Assembly: GCA_918807975.1 (NCBI GenBank)
Contig: OU964919.1
Span: forward strand, 33,921,824-33,985,823
Origin: Aplidium turbinatum
Lineage: Eukaryota; Chordata; Ascidiacea; Aplousobranchia; Polyclinidae
DNA: 64,000 bases
Direction: 5' to 3'
Made by a program: the position numbers and the translations under genes. Under the pieces are notes generated by a model. That model saw only the letters and a program-made list of their open reading frames with translations, was not told where the DNA came from and did no database searches. Positions 34,594 to 44,979 of the stretch are shown piece by piece. The first letter of the stretch is position 1, and the number at the start of each line of letters is the position of its first letter.

Positions 34594-35009
34594 TCTAATA
34601 ACAAGGTTTTATCATTTAACTTTTTAGAAATGAATGTTATTTTTGTATATTTTTTAAAACTGCAAAGAGTTGTCAGAAAATGATAATAATTAAACGTTTA
34701 GTTGAAAAGTTGTTGGGACTCAGCAGAAAGTAAAACCTTGTAATACAACCAACAATGATCTACGCAGAATATTTTTGAGGGAATGAAAGCATTTTTTTTT
34801 AATGTCTATTTGGTTTTTAAATCTTTATCTTTGCACTGACAAAGCCTTGATAGGTTATTCTTAGTAGTTTCGCATACTTGTAGAAGCTCTTGACGCAGGA
34901 CCGGTTACCGAGATTGGCAGAGTGAAGTTTTCCGATTATTGAAGTGTTGTTGCCGGGAAATTATTCCAACCATTAGGTGCCGCTGAATGGAGAGAAGCCC
35001 TTAGAATGT

Positions 35010-36098
35010 TAAAGCTTTGGTAGAGAGTTTGCTTTGTTGAACCATAGAGAAATAAAACATAGTAACTTTAGCGGGCTTAGCATACTTTATTTCACACAAA
35101 ATATAACATAATTAAATAAAATAAACTCAAACGTTTTCGACACGTACGTGTGTCCTCATCAAGAATTAAATCTGCAATACATAAAATGAAAAATCGTAAG
35201 ATAAATTTGACTACGCACTGCGTATATTGTAAAGCAGTGTTTTCCCAATTGATGATAAGTTTTTGGCTAGCCTTATGATTGTTCAAGTGAAAGCATGTTG
35301 CTTGGGTTTTGGAAGGATTTGCATTTAGGCTCCAGTACTTGTAATATGTGGAATACTCGGAGAGTGCTCCTGTTAAGGTCTTTTCTATCACCGAGAAGTT
35401 TTTTGATTGGGTAGCTAGGCAGAGGTCGTCGGCATAAATGAAACGACGTACGTTGGGGGGTTTTGGTTGATCATTGGTGTATATGTTAAATAAGATAGGT
35501 GCAAGGACAGAGCCTTGCGGCAGGCCATTACGTTGGGTTCTCCAGCGGCTTTTTCGACCAATCATCTCAACAAAAAATCGTCTATTTGTAAGAAGTGATT
35601 GAATAGCTTGGTTGATTGTGGGGTTCTTGATGACTTGATCCAGTTTAAGAAGCAAGGCCCTATGGTTGATGGTATCATAAGCGGCAGATAGGTCTACGAA
35701 GACGGTTCCAGTGGCGAGTTTCTGTCCGAATCCATCCTCTATATATTGAGTTAGGTTTAATACTTGACCGCAACAAGAGCGCCCTGGTCGAAAACCTGCC
35801 TGGTCATGTGTAAGTTGGTCATCTACTTGCGTTGAAATCCTATTTAGTATGAGGCGTTCGTATACTTTCATGAGGATGCATAAAAGTGATATTGGTCTAT
35901 AGTTCTTTGGGGAAGAGGGATCTTTTTGGGGTTTCAAAAGAGCTACTACCTTTGCTTTTCTCCAGATCTTTGGGATTGTTGCACCGGCCAGACAATTGTT
36001 GAAGAATTTTAAGAGCCAGGATTTAGCTTTCGTACCAAAATGGAGGATCTGTGTGAAATAAAGTATGCTAAGCCCGCTAAAGTTACTATTTTTTATTT
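35010..36098 (-). pseudogene. 5'-truncated LINE with fold-back 5' end
   Basis: The 12-bp target duplication cccttagaatgt is at 34998-35009 and 36099-36110. The minus strand codes for a reverse transcriptase core. It contains KVVALLKPQKDPSSPKNYRP, FVDLSAAYDTINHRALLLKL, LPQGSVLAPILFNIY and the catalytic FIYADDLCLA, and stops at ALQYTQ near 35215, then passes straight into 3' untranslated sequence. The C-terminal region is therefore deleted. The 5' junction carries an inverted copy of about 48 bp of the 3' region (tagtaactttagcgggctta, gcatactttatttcacaca), so the insertion has inverted ends. Confidence 0.88.
35130..35172 (-). other. Conserved LINE 3' hairpin
   Basis: On the minus strand ttgatgaggacac, acgtac, gtgtcgaaaacg forms a stem-loop. 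A similar hairpin in the same sequence context occurs at 46546-46577 and a variant at 49410-49460 (minus). The layout ctgaNga - stem - gaaac recalls a hammerhead ribozyme core, but this copy has U instead of the essential first C. Confidence 0.5.
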
Positions 36099-36207
36099 CC
36101 CTTAGAATGTGTTGCTCAAGCGCACACACCAAGACTCAAGCCAGCGCCGCTTGATCTTGTAGCTTTTTTTTACACAAAGTCACGCGCCAAGCAACTGAGC
36201 TATGGGG

Positions 36208-37066
36208 GCGGACTATTTAATAATACTAATAGCCTATTAGTCAGCACAGGGTTGCCATAACTAGCTAACCAGTAACCACTCTACATTAACAATACCAAAA
36301 CTTTCAAATATGAAAGGTCTAAGCTACTTTGGATTTATTTTGCACTGAAAACGAATAGCGGGGTAGAAAAGCACGGCAACTTTACGACTTTATAACCTTA
36401 ATTTTACCGCACTGGCAATTTGGCATAGCCTACTGCTGAAACTATCAATCCTCATTTGAGCAATTGAGCATGGCAAAAGTTAAAGCAACCGACCCTTGAT
36501 TTTCATCTCAAACCAGATTTGTCAATAAATGTTTCAATAAAACCCAGCCTGCCATTGTTTTTTTTTTACAAGCAAAAAGGTCTTCTTGTTTAGGGATTAC
36601 TGGATATTGCTGTTATAGCAACAGCATCATGTTAATTTCATTATTTCTTTAGAAATATTAAATAATGCAAAATAATTTCATTTTTGTACAGTAGCTTTCC
36701 AAATCAACATGATACAATCAGGCTGATACCGAGCGGTAAGTACACAAAATACATAAAATTTTGTTATTTGGACACTGTACAAAACAAATATTACATGTTG
36801 AAGTTGACCTACACGTTTTGTGAAACTTGAAACTTTTTAACTGATGTAAATTTACTGCTTGTTGTTTACCAACTTTTGCCCAAATAATTGTAGATTTTTC
36901 GACAAAATTTGTCTCTTTTTTGACAATTTGGCAGCTTGCTGCCCCATACCTCTTAGGCTTACGTATGGCACCGAATACCACATTAAATGAACATAATGAA
37001 TCATTACCGATCTTAATGTAAAATAACTATACTCCAATAAAATGAAAATTAAAGAAAATATTTTAC
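36208..37066. other. Little recognised; possible small exon
   Basis: Mostly A+T-rich. On the minus strand near 36871-36959 a frame reads LRGMGQQAAKLSKKRQILSK and ends at a possible donor ttg/gtaaac. Its LRG-M opening resembles the LRR-like exon at 37067-37292, but boundaries and phase do not fit together. Confidence 0.3.
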
Positions 37067-37292
37067 CGATCCCGGCATTGATTGGATTGCCTCGATCCAT
37101 GGAAGAAGTTCATTCGATGTCATTCCACGTAGACCAAGGAATCCGATTCGAGCCGGCATGGACTTCAAGAATGACATCACTGCGTGAAAGTCATTTTGAG
37201 TGTCGGAATGGTACATTTGTATCCAACCGTCATCAAAACAACTCCCTATCGTCTTCATGACCTCACAATTGTTACTTTCCCGCAATATCTTG
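37067..37292 (-). CDS. Candidate LRR-like exon
   Basis: On the minus strand the acceptor atatcag/c and the donor ggatcg/gtaaaa enclose 75 codons. The protein reads RESNNCEVMKTIGSCFDDGW, then FHAVMSFLKSMPARIGFLGL, RGMTSNELLPWIEAIQSMPG. The segment ARIGFLGLRGM followed by a helix fits a leucine-rich-repeat unit. It is on the same strand as the NACHT exon at 44980-46305 and downstream of it, as LRRs are in NLR proteins. The intron between would contain the hAT nests at 38.5-43.9 kb. Start phase 2, end phase 1. The exact acceptor is uncertain. Confidence 0.48.
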
Positions 37293-37473
37293 CTGATATG
37301 AAGGATAGGTCGACGATTATGACCTAACCATACAACAAAGAATAATTGATAGGCCTAGCCTTTTGAACCAAGCTGTAGTAATGTAGTCTTACTAGAAAAC
37401 CAAAGCTTAGCTTGTTTTAAATACGGTACTACAGTAGAAAATGGTTACAGATTAAATACAATTTATCTGTTAT

Positions 37474-37563
37474 TAAGCCTCTACAAGTATGCGAAACTAC
37501 CAAGAATATCTGTGTGCTTTGCATCAATGCTTTGTCAGTCCAAGGATGAAGTGTCAAAACCAA
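37474..37563 (+). mobile_element. SINE family T tail fragment
   Basis: Contains aagcctctacaagtatgcga, aactaccaagaat and ctttgtcagtccaaggatg, the 3' end of family T. No tRNA head is present. Confidence 0.78.
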
Positions 37564-38631
37564 ACCAGTTTGCGGCCCTCACTTTACGCTTTCTTGTCCT
37601 ATTTTTAAGCGTCATCACTAAACATAGGCTCACTGGTGGATTTCGGGGAAGGGGGAAGGCCGGTGCTCGCACGACTCTGGTTGCAAGGCTTATCGGAAAA
37701 TAAGTTTAAAAAAAAACAGTTCATTTATTTATAGACAAATTTTACTTTTCTTGCCTAGTGTGTAATGTCGTGCATTGTGAGGATAGCCTATTTGAAAAAA
37801 ATCTTCTGAACGTTGACACCACGGTGTACTGTCTTGTGTCCATTTGATAGAACTGGTTTTAGCAATCAACTTCAACACACGTCAACAACCATTCCCTACT
37901 ACAACTTAACACTCAATATACTGTAGTTTGGTAGAAGCGTCACGCACCAGTTGTTAGCTTGAGGTTTAGACGGGAATTTAAAAAACAATTTACCAGAGGT
38001 CGTAGAATATCCTGTTGCATCCAAATGCTATGCAGAAGTTGAATTTAATTTTTTTTGTTTTGTACAAGCCCTTGCATAATAACAATGTCCCACACTTTTG
38101 ATAATAAAATTTCAACTACTTGAACAAACTAAGTGTATATAAAATAATTCAGGTTATTTTAGCTAACTTAAATGAGGGAAACACAAGACCAATACCTACT
38201 TTTAGCAGCCTTCTTTGTTCTTCGTCTTAACTCTTTTAGAAACACACCCTTTTTGTTTTTGTCTTTACCTAAACATATGGCACATTTACAAAGTTAATGT
38301 TACGTATACTGAACCGACATCAGTGCACGTCGGACTTTGTGAACGAAGAAACGGCACAATTAACCAATGATCGTTTAACATTCAGCGTGCGCATTTTGAG
38401 GAACCGATTTCACTCATATGAGATTCACAACTTTTCACGAAACTGTAAAACTTCCAAAATTAATCCGAGGTGTTCCTTTTTTCACTACAATATACAAAGT
38501 ATACTATCTCATACCTCCAGGGTTGGAAGTCGTTAGTCAAAAAGCAACGACTATTTCACTATTCGATAGTGCCCAAAAAAGCAACGACTCTCCGCTATCG
38601 ATACTTAAAAAAAGCAATGAAAAGCAATTAC

Positions 38632-39778
38632 TAGGGTTGCCAGAGGTTAATATAAAAAAGAGCCCAAGCTGATGCAAAAAGTAGCCCAATTTTTTTGGGG
38701 GTTCTAAAATGGAGCCCAAAATGGAGCCCGAGCAAAAAGATAGGCTAATATACAAAATTATTCCGGAGCGCTTGACCATCAGTCCCAAATTTTAAGTGTT
38801 TTTCCAGTTCTTCACATCTTTCAAACAGATTGGCAACCATGCAATCACCCGATAGCTCAGTTGGTACTTGGTTAGCGCATTGCGCGTGACTTCAAGAACG
38901 AAGAAGCTTTAAGATCAAGCGGCACTGGTTCGACTCTCGGGGTGTGCGCTTGAGCAACTCATTTTCAGGACTGATCTCCATTCAGTGGCACCTAATGGAT
39001 GGGTTAGTTCCTCGGCGACAACACTTCAACAATCGACAACTTCACTCTGTCAATCTTGGTGACCGGGCCTGCGTCAGTAATTTAAAGCCTCTACAAGTAT
39101 GCGAAACTGCCAGGATTAAGCTATTCAAGAAGCTTTCCCAGTCCGAGGATAAAGATTCAATCAACTGTTTGTTAAAATAACTACAAACAGGCACCGGTAC
39201 CTAAACACAAAAAATGCCTTCACTAGCCTTTTTTTCTCATCTTTCTACATTTTGTAAAAACTTTATTAAGGTGTTGCGACCATGTCATAACTGATTGTCC
39301 TGCTTTGGCATCATGCACGTTATAGCGTCCGTGTTTTGTCGCTTCTACCTTTTTCTAGACCCCTGCTATGTTTGACACACATTGTTTTTCGTTGCGATGG
39401 TCAGAAATAAAAACAAATCTGAACTGATGTCCACTCACTGCATTTTCATGAAAACCTGGATCACTTAAGTTGCCAGGTTTGCCAGATACTAAAGAATGAA
39501 TATGCACATTTTTGAAAATTGGCATCTTTATAGCCTACCAAATTGGTAACCCTGCCTGACCGAGGCCTCCAAAAATGCTCCTCCTCAATGAAATAACTAC
39601 GAATTAGGTAAAAATCTTAAACATGACACAATTTTTACATAAAAAATTATATTATACTATAAAAAAAGTAGCCCAATTGGGCGCCATCCAAAAAAGCGCG
39701 CCCAACGCAAATTTTTGGCGCCTGAAGAAATCAAAAGTAGCCCAATTGGGCGTAAAAGCGCCCAATCTGGCAACCCTA
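38632..39778. mobile_element. hAT-type element with tagggttgccaga ends, nested
   Basis: Left TAGGGTTGCCAGA and right (inverted) TAGGGTTGCCAGA are identical. The perfect 8-bp target duplication gcaattac is at 38624-38631 and 39779-39786. Subterminal repeats of gtagcccaattgggc occur near the right end, with gtagcccaattt near the left. It contains a family T SINE at 38847-39176. No transposase. Confidence 0.93.
38847..39176 (+). mobile_element. tRNA-derived SINE, family T, complete copy
   Basis: Full-length family T copy with the A-box gatagctcagttgg and the B-box ggttcgactctcgg. The body runs through gtgaccgggcctgcgtc to tacaagtatgcgaaactgcc and the end ggataaagattcaatcaac. It lies inside the hAT at 38632-39778. 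This copy gives the uninterrupted reference for the split copies at 15.6, 18.1 and 34.8 kb. Confidence 0.9.
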
Positions 39779-39816
39779 GCAATTACTAAAAATATTGCAT
39801 TTGCGTATTTAAAGAC

Positions 39817-40231
39817 CAGTGATGCCAAGTTGTTTTTTTTTTAAACAAACAAGTGAATCTAAAATACAAGCCTAAAACAGGCATATCAACACAAAAACAA
39901 GCCCAATAATTTGCAACCAATACCAATCAGCATAAAGCACGCAGTTTAGCAGTTCAATTTTCAATATAACCTTTGCAGTCCATACATCACGTTTATTTCA
40001 AGAATGACATTTGTTTACGCCATTCCAAGCAATTATCTTGAAAAGAAAGGATACAATGTTGACTACAATAAAAACCTCGCAATTTCAGTGTCAAAAACAA
40101 GTTAAAAAAAGTTTGACTGGCCAAAAAACAAGCTCAAAAACAAGCAACCGGCAAACTGAAAAAAAAATACGCAAACTTGAAAACAAAAATAAGCCCAAAC
40201 TTGTGGGAACACCGCAAGGTTGGCAACACTG
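39817..40231. mobile_element. 415-bp hAT-type MITE with cagtgatgccaag ends, nested
   Basis: Left CAGTGATGCCAAGTTG and right (inverted) CAGTGTTGCCAACCTTG. The target duplications ttaaagac (39809-39816) and ttaatgac (40232-40239) differ at one base. Internal sequence repeats acaagccc / aaacaagc words. It lies in the same outer hAT as the previous insert. Confidence 0.82.
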
Positions 40232-40585
40232 TTAATGACTCTGGCATGGTTTTTCTGAACTTTGTTGCTGCAAAATTTTCCTTAACCCTTTAAAGTTCGA
40301 AAACCGGAAGGGGGCTAGGTCGGATAGTAATCCGAAAACTAAATCTCGTAAATTCGTTTTGACGACGAAGTGAGTGAACAACAAAAAATGATTCAGCAGT
40401 TCTCCTAAAGATCGATTAGTGAAAAACGAATAATGATTTCGTTGCTTGCATAAAAAAGCAGTGAATAACGCGCATTCGATATTTATTTTTAAAAGGAATG
40501 GGTATGAGCATTCGATATTCGGAAAGCAACGAATAACGCTATCGAATAGTGACAACTAGTCGTTACTTCCAACCCTGCATACCTC

Positions 40586-41653
40586 TATTAAAACTAAGAT
40601 TGCTTAAGTTAGCCTAATAGTTTACTTAGTGCGTGTAACCTATAGTTAAGTGAGAAATGTTTTCATTTCGGATTATTTCACATCTCTCAGTTTTTGAGGG
40701 ACGTCACCTAAATTCTACTTGCTTAATTCACTGCTGATTAGAAACGCGTGTGTCTAGTGCTATTATGCATTGGCTATATTTGAAACATCACAACAAAAAT
40801 AGGCTACGCGTTCACTAGTTCGATTTACATAAAAACTATCAATACAGTAAGTTGCAATGGTAAAAAAATAGATGTTTGGGATGCTAAGGCTTTTCGTTAT
40901 ATAATGCAATAAATACTAGCACTAAGAATTTTACAGTATTCTTTTTCACTTAAAAGGAAGCCAGACTGCAAAGCAAGCTCAACAAGGCTCTGTTTGCATA
41001 TATACCTCCATGTGATTCCTAGTTCCCAAAAAAATATGAACGGCAAAAAAAATAACAGATATTGACATTACAGCACACTGCAAGAGTAATTAAGTATTGT
41101 TGAAGACTGTAGAGCTTTCGCTCTTTGTTGCTGTGAGAAATAGTTGACACTCCTTTGAGTGTCTTGTCTCCCAGGTTAAGAACCATTGATCTAGAGTAGG
41201 GCTTTAGGTCAATGGCTCTTAAGTTGTTTTTCCTGCTTACCCATTTATGTTTAAATAAAAAAATTATTTCAAAAATCTAGAAAATCAAGTTTTACATTGA
41301 AAGAATAACTTGACAAAATGTAACTCGCTCTTCTCCGAATGAACTATGAACTGTAGCCTACTTATACTTATTCACTCGGTTGGAAACGCAGTCAATCTTC
41401 TCACACATTAAGTAACTGCAACTAAACTGATTATGAAAAATTATGCTAGGCCAGCAGATACAACGTTTATATAACGCTTATTTTCAATTTCACTGGCTAA
41501 TCTTTTTTTTTATTAAAGTAGGCTACGTCTGTCTTCACACGCCTTTCAGGATAAATGTGTAATTAGACCTATTGTAATGGGATGGTGGCTCACTAGATGA
41601 CCGCTTATTGGTCGCTAGACGCAATGGCATTCTGACTTTGATGAGGTAGGCTA
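40586..41653. other. No supported gene
   Basis: A+T-rich sequence between two hAT nests with no gene or repeat that I can name. If the NACHT gene extends to the LRR-like exons, this is intron. Confidence 0.5.
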
Positions 41654-42529
41654 CTCTAACCCAGGGGTTCGCAAATACTTGTTGATGCGAGTGCGACCCA
41701 AAAGACAATCGTTCGAAAGCTTCGCAACCCAAATGTTTCAGAAGCATATAATTTTGTGCAAAATACTTTGCAATTTAATATTCATTTCAATACGGTCGTC
41801 CCTGCTTATTAAGCCCACATCAGGACCGGACGATTTTGGGCTTATTAAAGGCCTATAAATGAAAATTTCAAACGGGAATTAAGCATTAAAATGAGTAAAC
41901 TGAACATTCAAGAATACATTTCAAAAAAAAATTACCTAAAAAAAATTTGTTTTCAATGGCGCTGGCAAGGCTCATAGTCCAATGTTTCCTTTATTTTCAT
42001 TTTTTTTCTCAAAATGACCAAAAAGTGCAAACACAGCTCGAGAATACGTCACAAAAGACAGCAATAACAAAGCCACGTTACAACATCTGATGTTTTAACA
42101 TCAGATCTGAGGTTTTGAGCAAACTGTCTGATGTTTTGACGTTGAAATCTGATGTTTTGATGTAGATACATACATAGCCTACAGTTAAATCGCCGGCAGT
42201 AACAATTGTTGCGTGATCAGCTGATTGCTCGTCTTTTATTACGTAGACTGTACAGTCGCACGCTTGGCTGCTCAGGCCCATTCTGGTTTTGAAAGCTCTG
42301 ACAAAAGTACGCGCGGAATGCTGATCAGACCGCAATGGGGCAAAATTTTATTGAAAATCGTTTTATGGTAGTATGTTAAACACAAAGAACGTGGAAAATC
42401 GCCAAGTCAGGTTTTTCCTTTAGTATCCCTTTAAGCAGGGAGACAATTTTCTACCACTCTTACACCTTCAGTAATTCCGGAATAGACCAAATTGGGCTTA
42501 ATAACTGGGTGGACCTATTAACCGTGGGC

Positions 42530-43656
42530 GTCGTCTTCGTGTAGCCTAAGCCTCGGCTCTATCCTTTTACCATCCCAGGCTCACGATTTTCCCGGACTAC
42601 ACTGGAAGGCTACTAGAGAGCAGCCAGTCTTTGGTTTCATCATCCAAGACGCGCAGACCTTCCACTCCGTTAGGTGGCTTGAAGATGGTACAGTCATTGA
42701 TGATGTGGTCTGCGGTTTGTTCCTCAGCGCCACATTCATAAGTGAAGGAAGAAGAGGCCATTCCCCATCGGTGCATGGTTGAGCGAAAAGCCCGGCACCC
42801 GTGCGAAAACGGTTGAGGCGCACCCATTCCTGTCTTTGCAGTGTCAGGCCGATGGGACATGTGTCGGCGTCGGAGATGAACGAATGGAGTCTGGTGGTAC
42901 TTGACTTCCATTCAGAATTCCATTCATGGTCCGCTCAAGTAACCGCAGAGATGTCTTGTTCAACAACTGCGTTGATCAAAAGTTGAGCGGCTGGCACGAA
43001 TGGGTGTCTTGATTGCAGTCGACGGGGATGCTCGTGTGGGGGGCCAGAGATCTTGTGGTGAAGAAGATGGTTAGGCTCCAGTGCCCGTCGGCTTCGCGAC
43101 GAAGCTCAGCAGGTTGGATGCCAGCGAGAATGGGAAAATTGTCCAATGGTGTGAGACGCAGGCACCCGGTCACTCTGCGTAATGCGCTGTTTATGGCAGT
43201 GTCGATGTTCTCACTGGCAGTGCTCACTGCCAGTGCTCACTGCCAGTGCTCACCAGTCGCAGTGCTCACTGCCACACCAAACAGGTGCACAGTACTCTTC
43301 TGAAGAGCAGACAAGGGCTAAGGCTTCTATACACAAAGTGTCAGCTCTCGCCCCCCAGCTGGAGCCTGCCAGGCGCTTGAATAGCGCAGCGCAGGATGTC
43401 AGTTTCTTGCGCAGTAGCACCAAATGGTGGTGGTATGTGAGCAATCTGTCTAATGTCACCCCAGATACCTTGATTCGGGGCAGAAGGACAGAATTTTTCC
43501 TTTGTTCTGAACATGTAGCTCACGATAAGCTTCCCGATTGTGTAGGTGGAAAGTAGCTGCCACATTTTTGGTTTCGCTGAGTTTCAGTCGCCAGTTCTGG
43601 AGATAAGCTGAGAGAGTTTTCATGTCCTTGCTGAAGGTGTCTTCTAGGCTTTATAC
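42530..43656 (-). pseudogene. LINE ORF2 3' end inserted in a MITE
   Basis: An 8-bp duplication ccgtgggc (42522-42529, 43657-43664) flanks it. The minus strand codes for the post-RT region: YLGVTLDRLLTYHHHLVLLR, then SEEYCAPVWCGSEHCD, INSALRRVTGCLRLTPLDNF, CGAEEQTADHIINDC and WLLSSSLPV. This corresponds to the C-terminal 330 residues of the LINE at 60.1-63.3 kb. Several frame shifts and a tandem expansion (43207-43275) interrupt it. The 3' tail is cgaagacgacg. Confidence 0.88.
43207..43275. repeat. 13-bp tandem repeat inside LINE fragment
   Basis: Four to five units of ctcactgccagtg. In copy 2 of the composite (near 52530) the corresponding LINE sequence has a single gtgctcgctgccac, so the expansion came after the copies separated. 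Confidence 0.8.
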
Positions 43657-44308
43657 CCGTGGGCTTAATAAGCAGGGACTACTGTACTACAATCAAAGGT
43701 ATAAATTTTCTTGTAAAAAATTGTACGAAACTCAGCACATCAAAGAGTTTATGAATGTATTTATTTTTTCCATACAAGTTACAGTATATTGTATAGTAAG
43801 TTTTAAGCGTTTTGTGACCCATTTTGGATGATCTCACGACCCAAATTTTAGATCGTGACCGGCTATTTGCGGACCCCTGCTCTAACCTACTGATATACAA
43901 TACATTTCTTCGAAAATTGTATTCACTATGTTTGTTTGTTTGTTATATGGCGCTATCGAAACAATTAAATTGACCTGGCTTGACATAACAAACAAATCTA
44001 TATGTTGCATCACATAAGATACGTAAAATCGACAACATAAATGAGGAAAAACCAGTTAGCCTAACAGTTTTAGATATTCACGCAAACAATGTCAGCATGA
44101 AGCTCAAGAATTTAGAGAAAACACATAAGCAAACTAGCCTACAAGTTGGCTACTTCATTTCAGCAACCGAGTTTACTTTTTCCTACGCTGAAGCCAGCAG
44201 AATGAAACTTAAGGAAAAGGCACAATGCATCTGGCCTACATTGTTTCAACTAGTCTATAGGCAAACCAGGGAGGCAAACTATAAATATTATATTACTAGG
44301 CTCTTCAC

Positions 44309-44491
44309 CTGGAAACAATCTTTTCATAGTAGCTCTTAAAACATTTCTTATGGTTTGAACCACTGACAAAGGTTGAGATAATAGTTGTTCACGTGAAGTA
44401 TTGGATGAGGTTTCGGAGTGTTGAGAACAATGTGAAGACGTTGAAGCTGGTTCAATTGATGACTGACAGTTCTTTGTGTCACTGCATGGAC
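44309..44491 (-). CDS. Exon downstream of the NACHT exon
   Basis: On the minus strand the acceptor tttgtgtag/gtccat and the donor ttccag/gtgaag enclose 183 bp in phase 1 at both ends, which joins in frame to the NACHT exon (donor at 44980). The protein is Ser/Thr/Gln-rich: CSDTKNCQSSIEPASTSSHC, SQHSETSSNTSREQLLSQPL, then a basic helix SVVQTIRNVLRATMKRLF. It is probably a linker after the NACHT domain. Exons at 50102-50236 and 51071-51214 have the same phase and similar composition. If the donor is not used, the frame stops about 45 bp later. Confidence 0.55.
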
Positions 44492-44979
44492 CTACACAAA
44501 ATGTAAATACTCACATTTCCGCTGAAGTTATAAACAAAATGTTTCATTTTTAGAAAGTCTAAAGTTTTTGTAATAAAAACAATTCGACTTTTTTAGAAAG
44601 GTGCTTAGTTGAAGATCACGTGATGCTTTAACCCATTGCTGTGAAAATTGAAATTATTGTAATCTCAAATTTAAACTACTTTTTAATATTGTTGATTTGT
44701 TTTAAAAACTGATAAAAAAATAATATCTATTGAGGAGTGTAAACGTCACAATTGTTTTTCTTATTTTCAATTTAGATTTAAAAAATGTTTAAATCCTGCT
44801 CCGGGCTGATTTACTAAGCGGAAAAACATAACCAAAATTTACTTGTTAAAAAATTACTTTCTCCAGAAAAAAAACAAACATTAAAATTGGTCATCATAAA
44901 CAAAAAAAATCATTCATAAAGCAAAAACATTAAGTTGCATACGATAGACCAATAAATGTTTTACAAAGTGTGAAGTTAC

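Larger units (their letters stand above)
34816..36207 (-). mobile_element. tRNA-derived SINE, family T, split by a LINE
   Basis: The tail part 34816-35009 and the head part 36099-36207 form one family T SINE on the minus strand, with the A-box ctcagttgcttggcg and a B-box area changed from the consensus (ggcttgagtcttgg). They are separated by the LINE fragment 35010-36098, and cccttagaatgt is duplicated at the junctions. Confidence 0.88.
38518..40577. mobile_element. hAT-type MITE with cagggttggaagt ends, host of two further insertions
   Basis: Left CAGGGTTGGAAGTCGTTA and right (inverted) CAGGGTTGGAAGTAACGA. The perfect 8-bp target duplication catacctc is at 38510-38517 and 40578-40585. Subterminal words cactattcgatag and ctatcgaatagtg are inverted relative to each other. 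Without the inserts 38632-39778 and 39817-40231 it is about 480 bp. No coding sequence. Confidence 0.92.
41793..43684. mobile_element. TA-type MITE (gcttattaagccc family), split by a LINE
   Basis: Left cggtcgtccctgcttattaa and right (inverted) cagtagtccctgcttattaa continue into gcccac. They are flanked by TA (41791-41792 and 43685-43686). A second internal copy of the end word (gggcttaataactggg) is at 42494-42509. After removing the LINE it is about 760 bp. Further copies are at 29.97, 53.2 and 56.4 kb. Confidence 0.85.
41662..43879. mobile_element. Composite hAT, copy 1 (carries MITE and LINE fragment)
   Basis: Left CAGGGGTTCGCAAATA and right (inverted) CAGGGGTCCGCAAATA. The perfect 8-bp target duplication ctctaacc is at 41654-41661 and 43880-43887. 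Within it lies a TA-type MITE (41793-43684), and within that a LINE 3' end (42530-43656). The reverse-complement copy at 51881-53501 has the same three layers in the same order, so the cargo moved with the hAT or the whole block was duplicated. No transposase. Confidence 0.92.
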
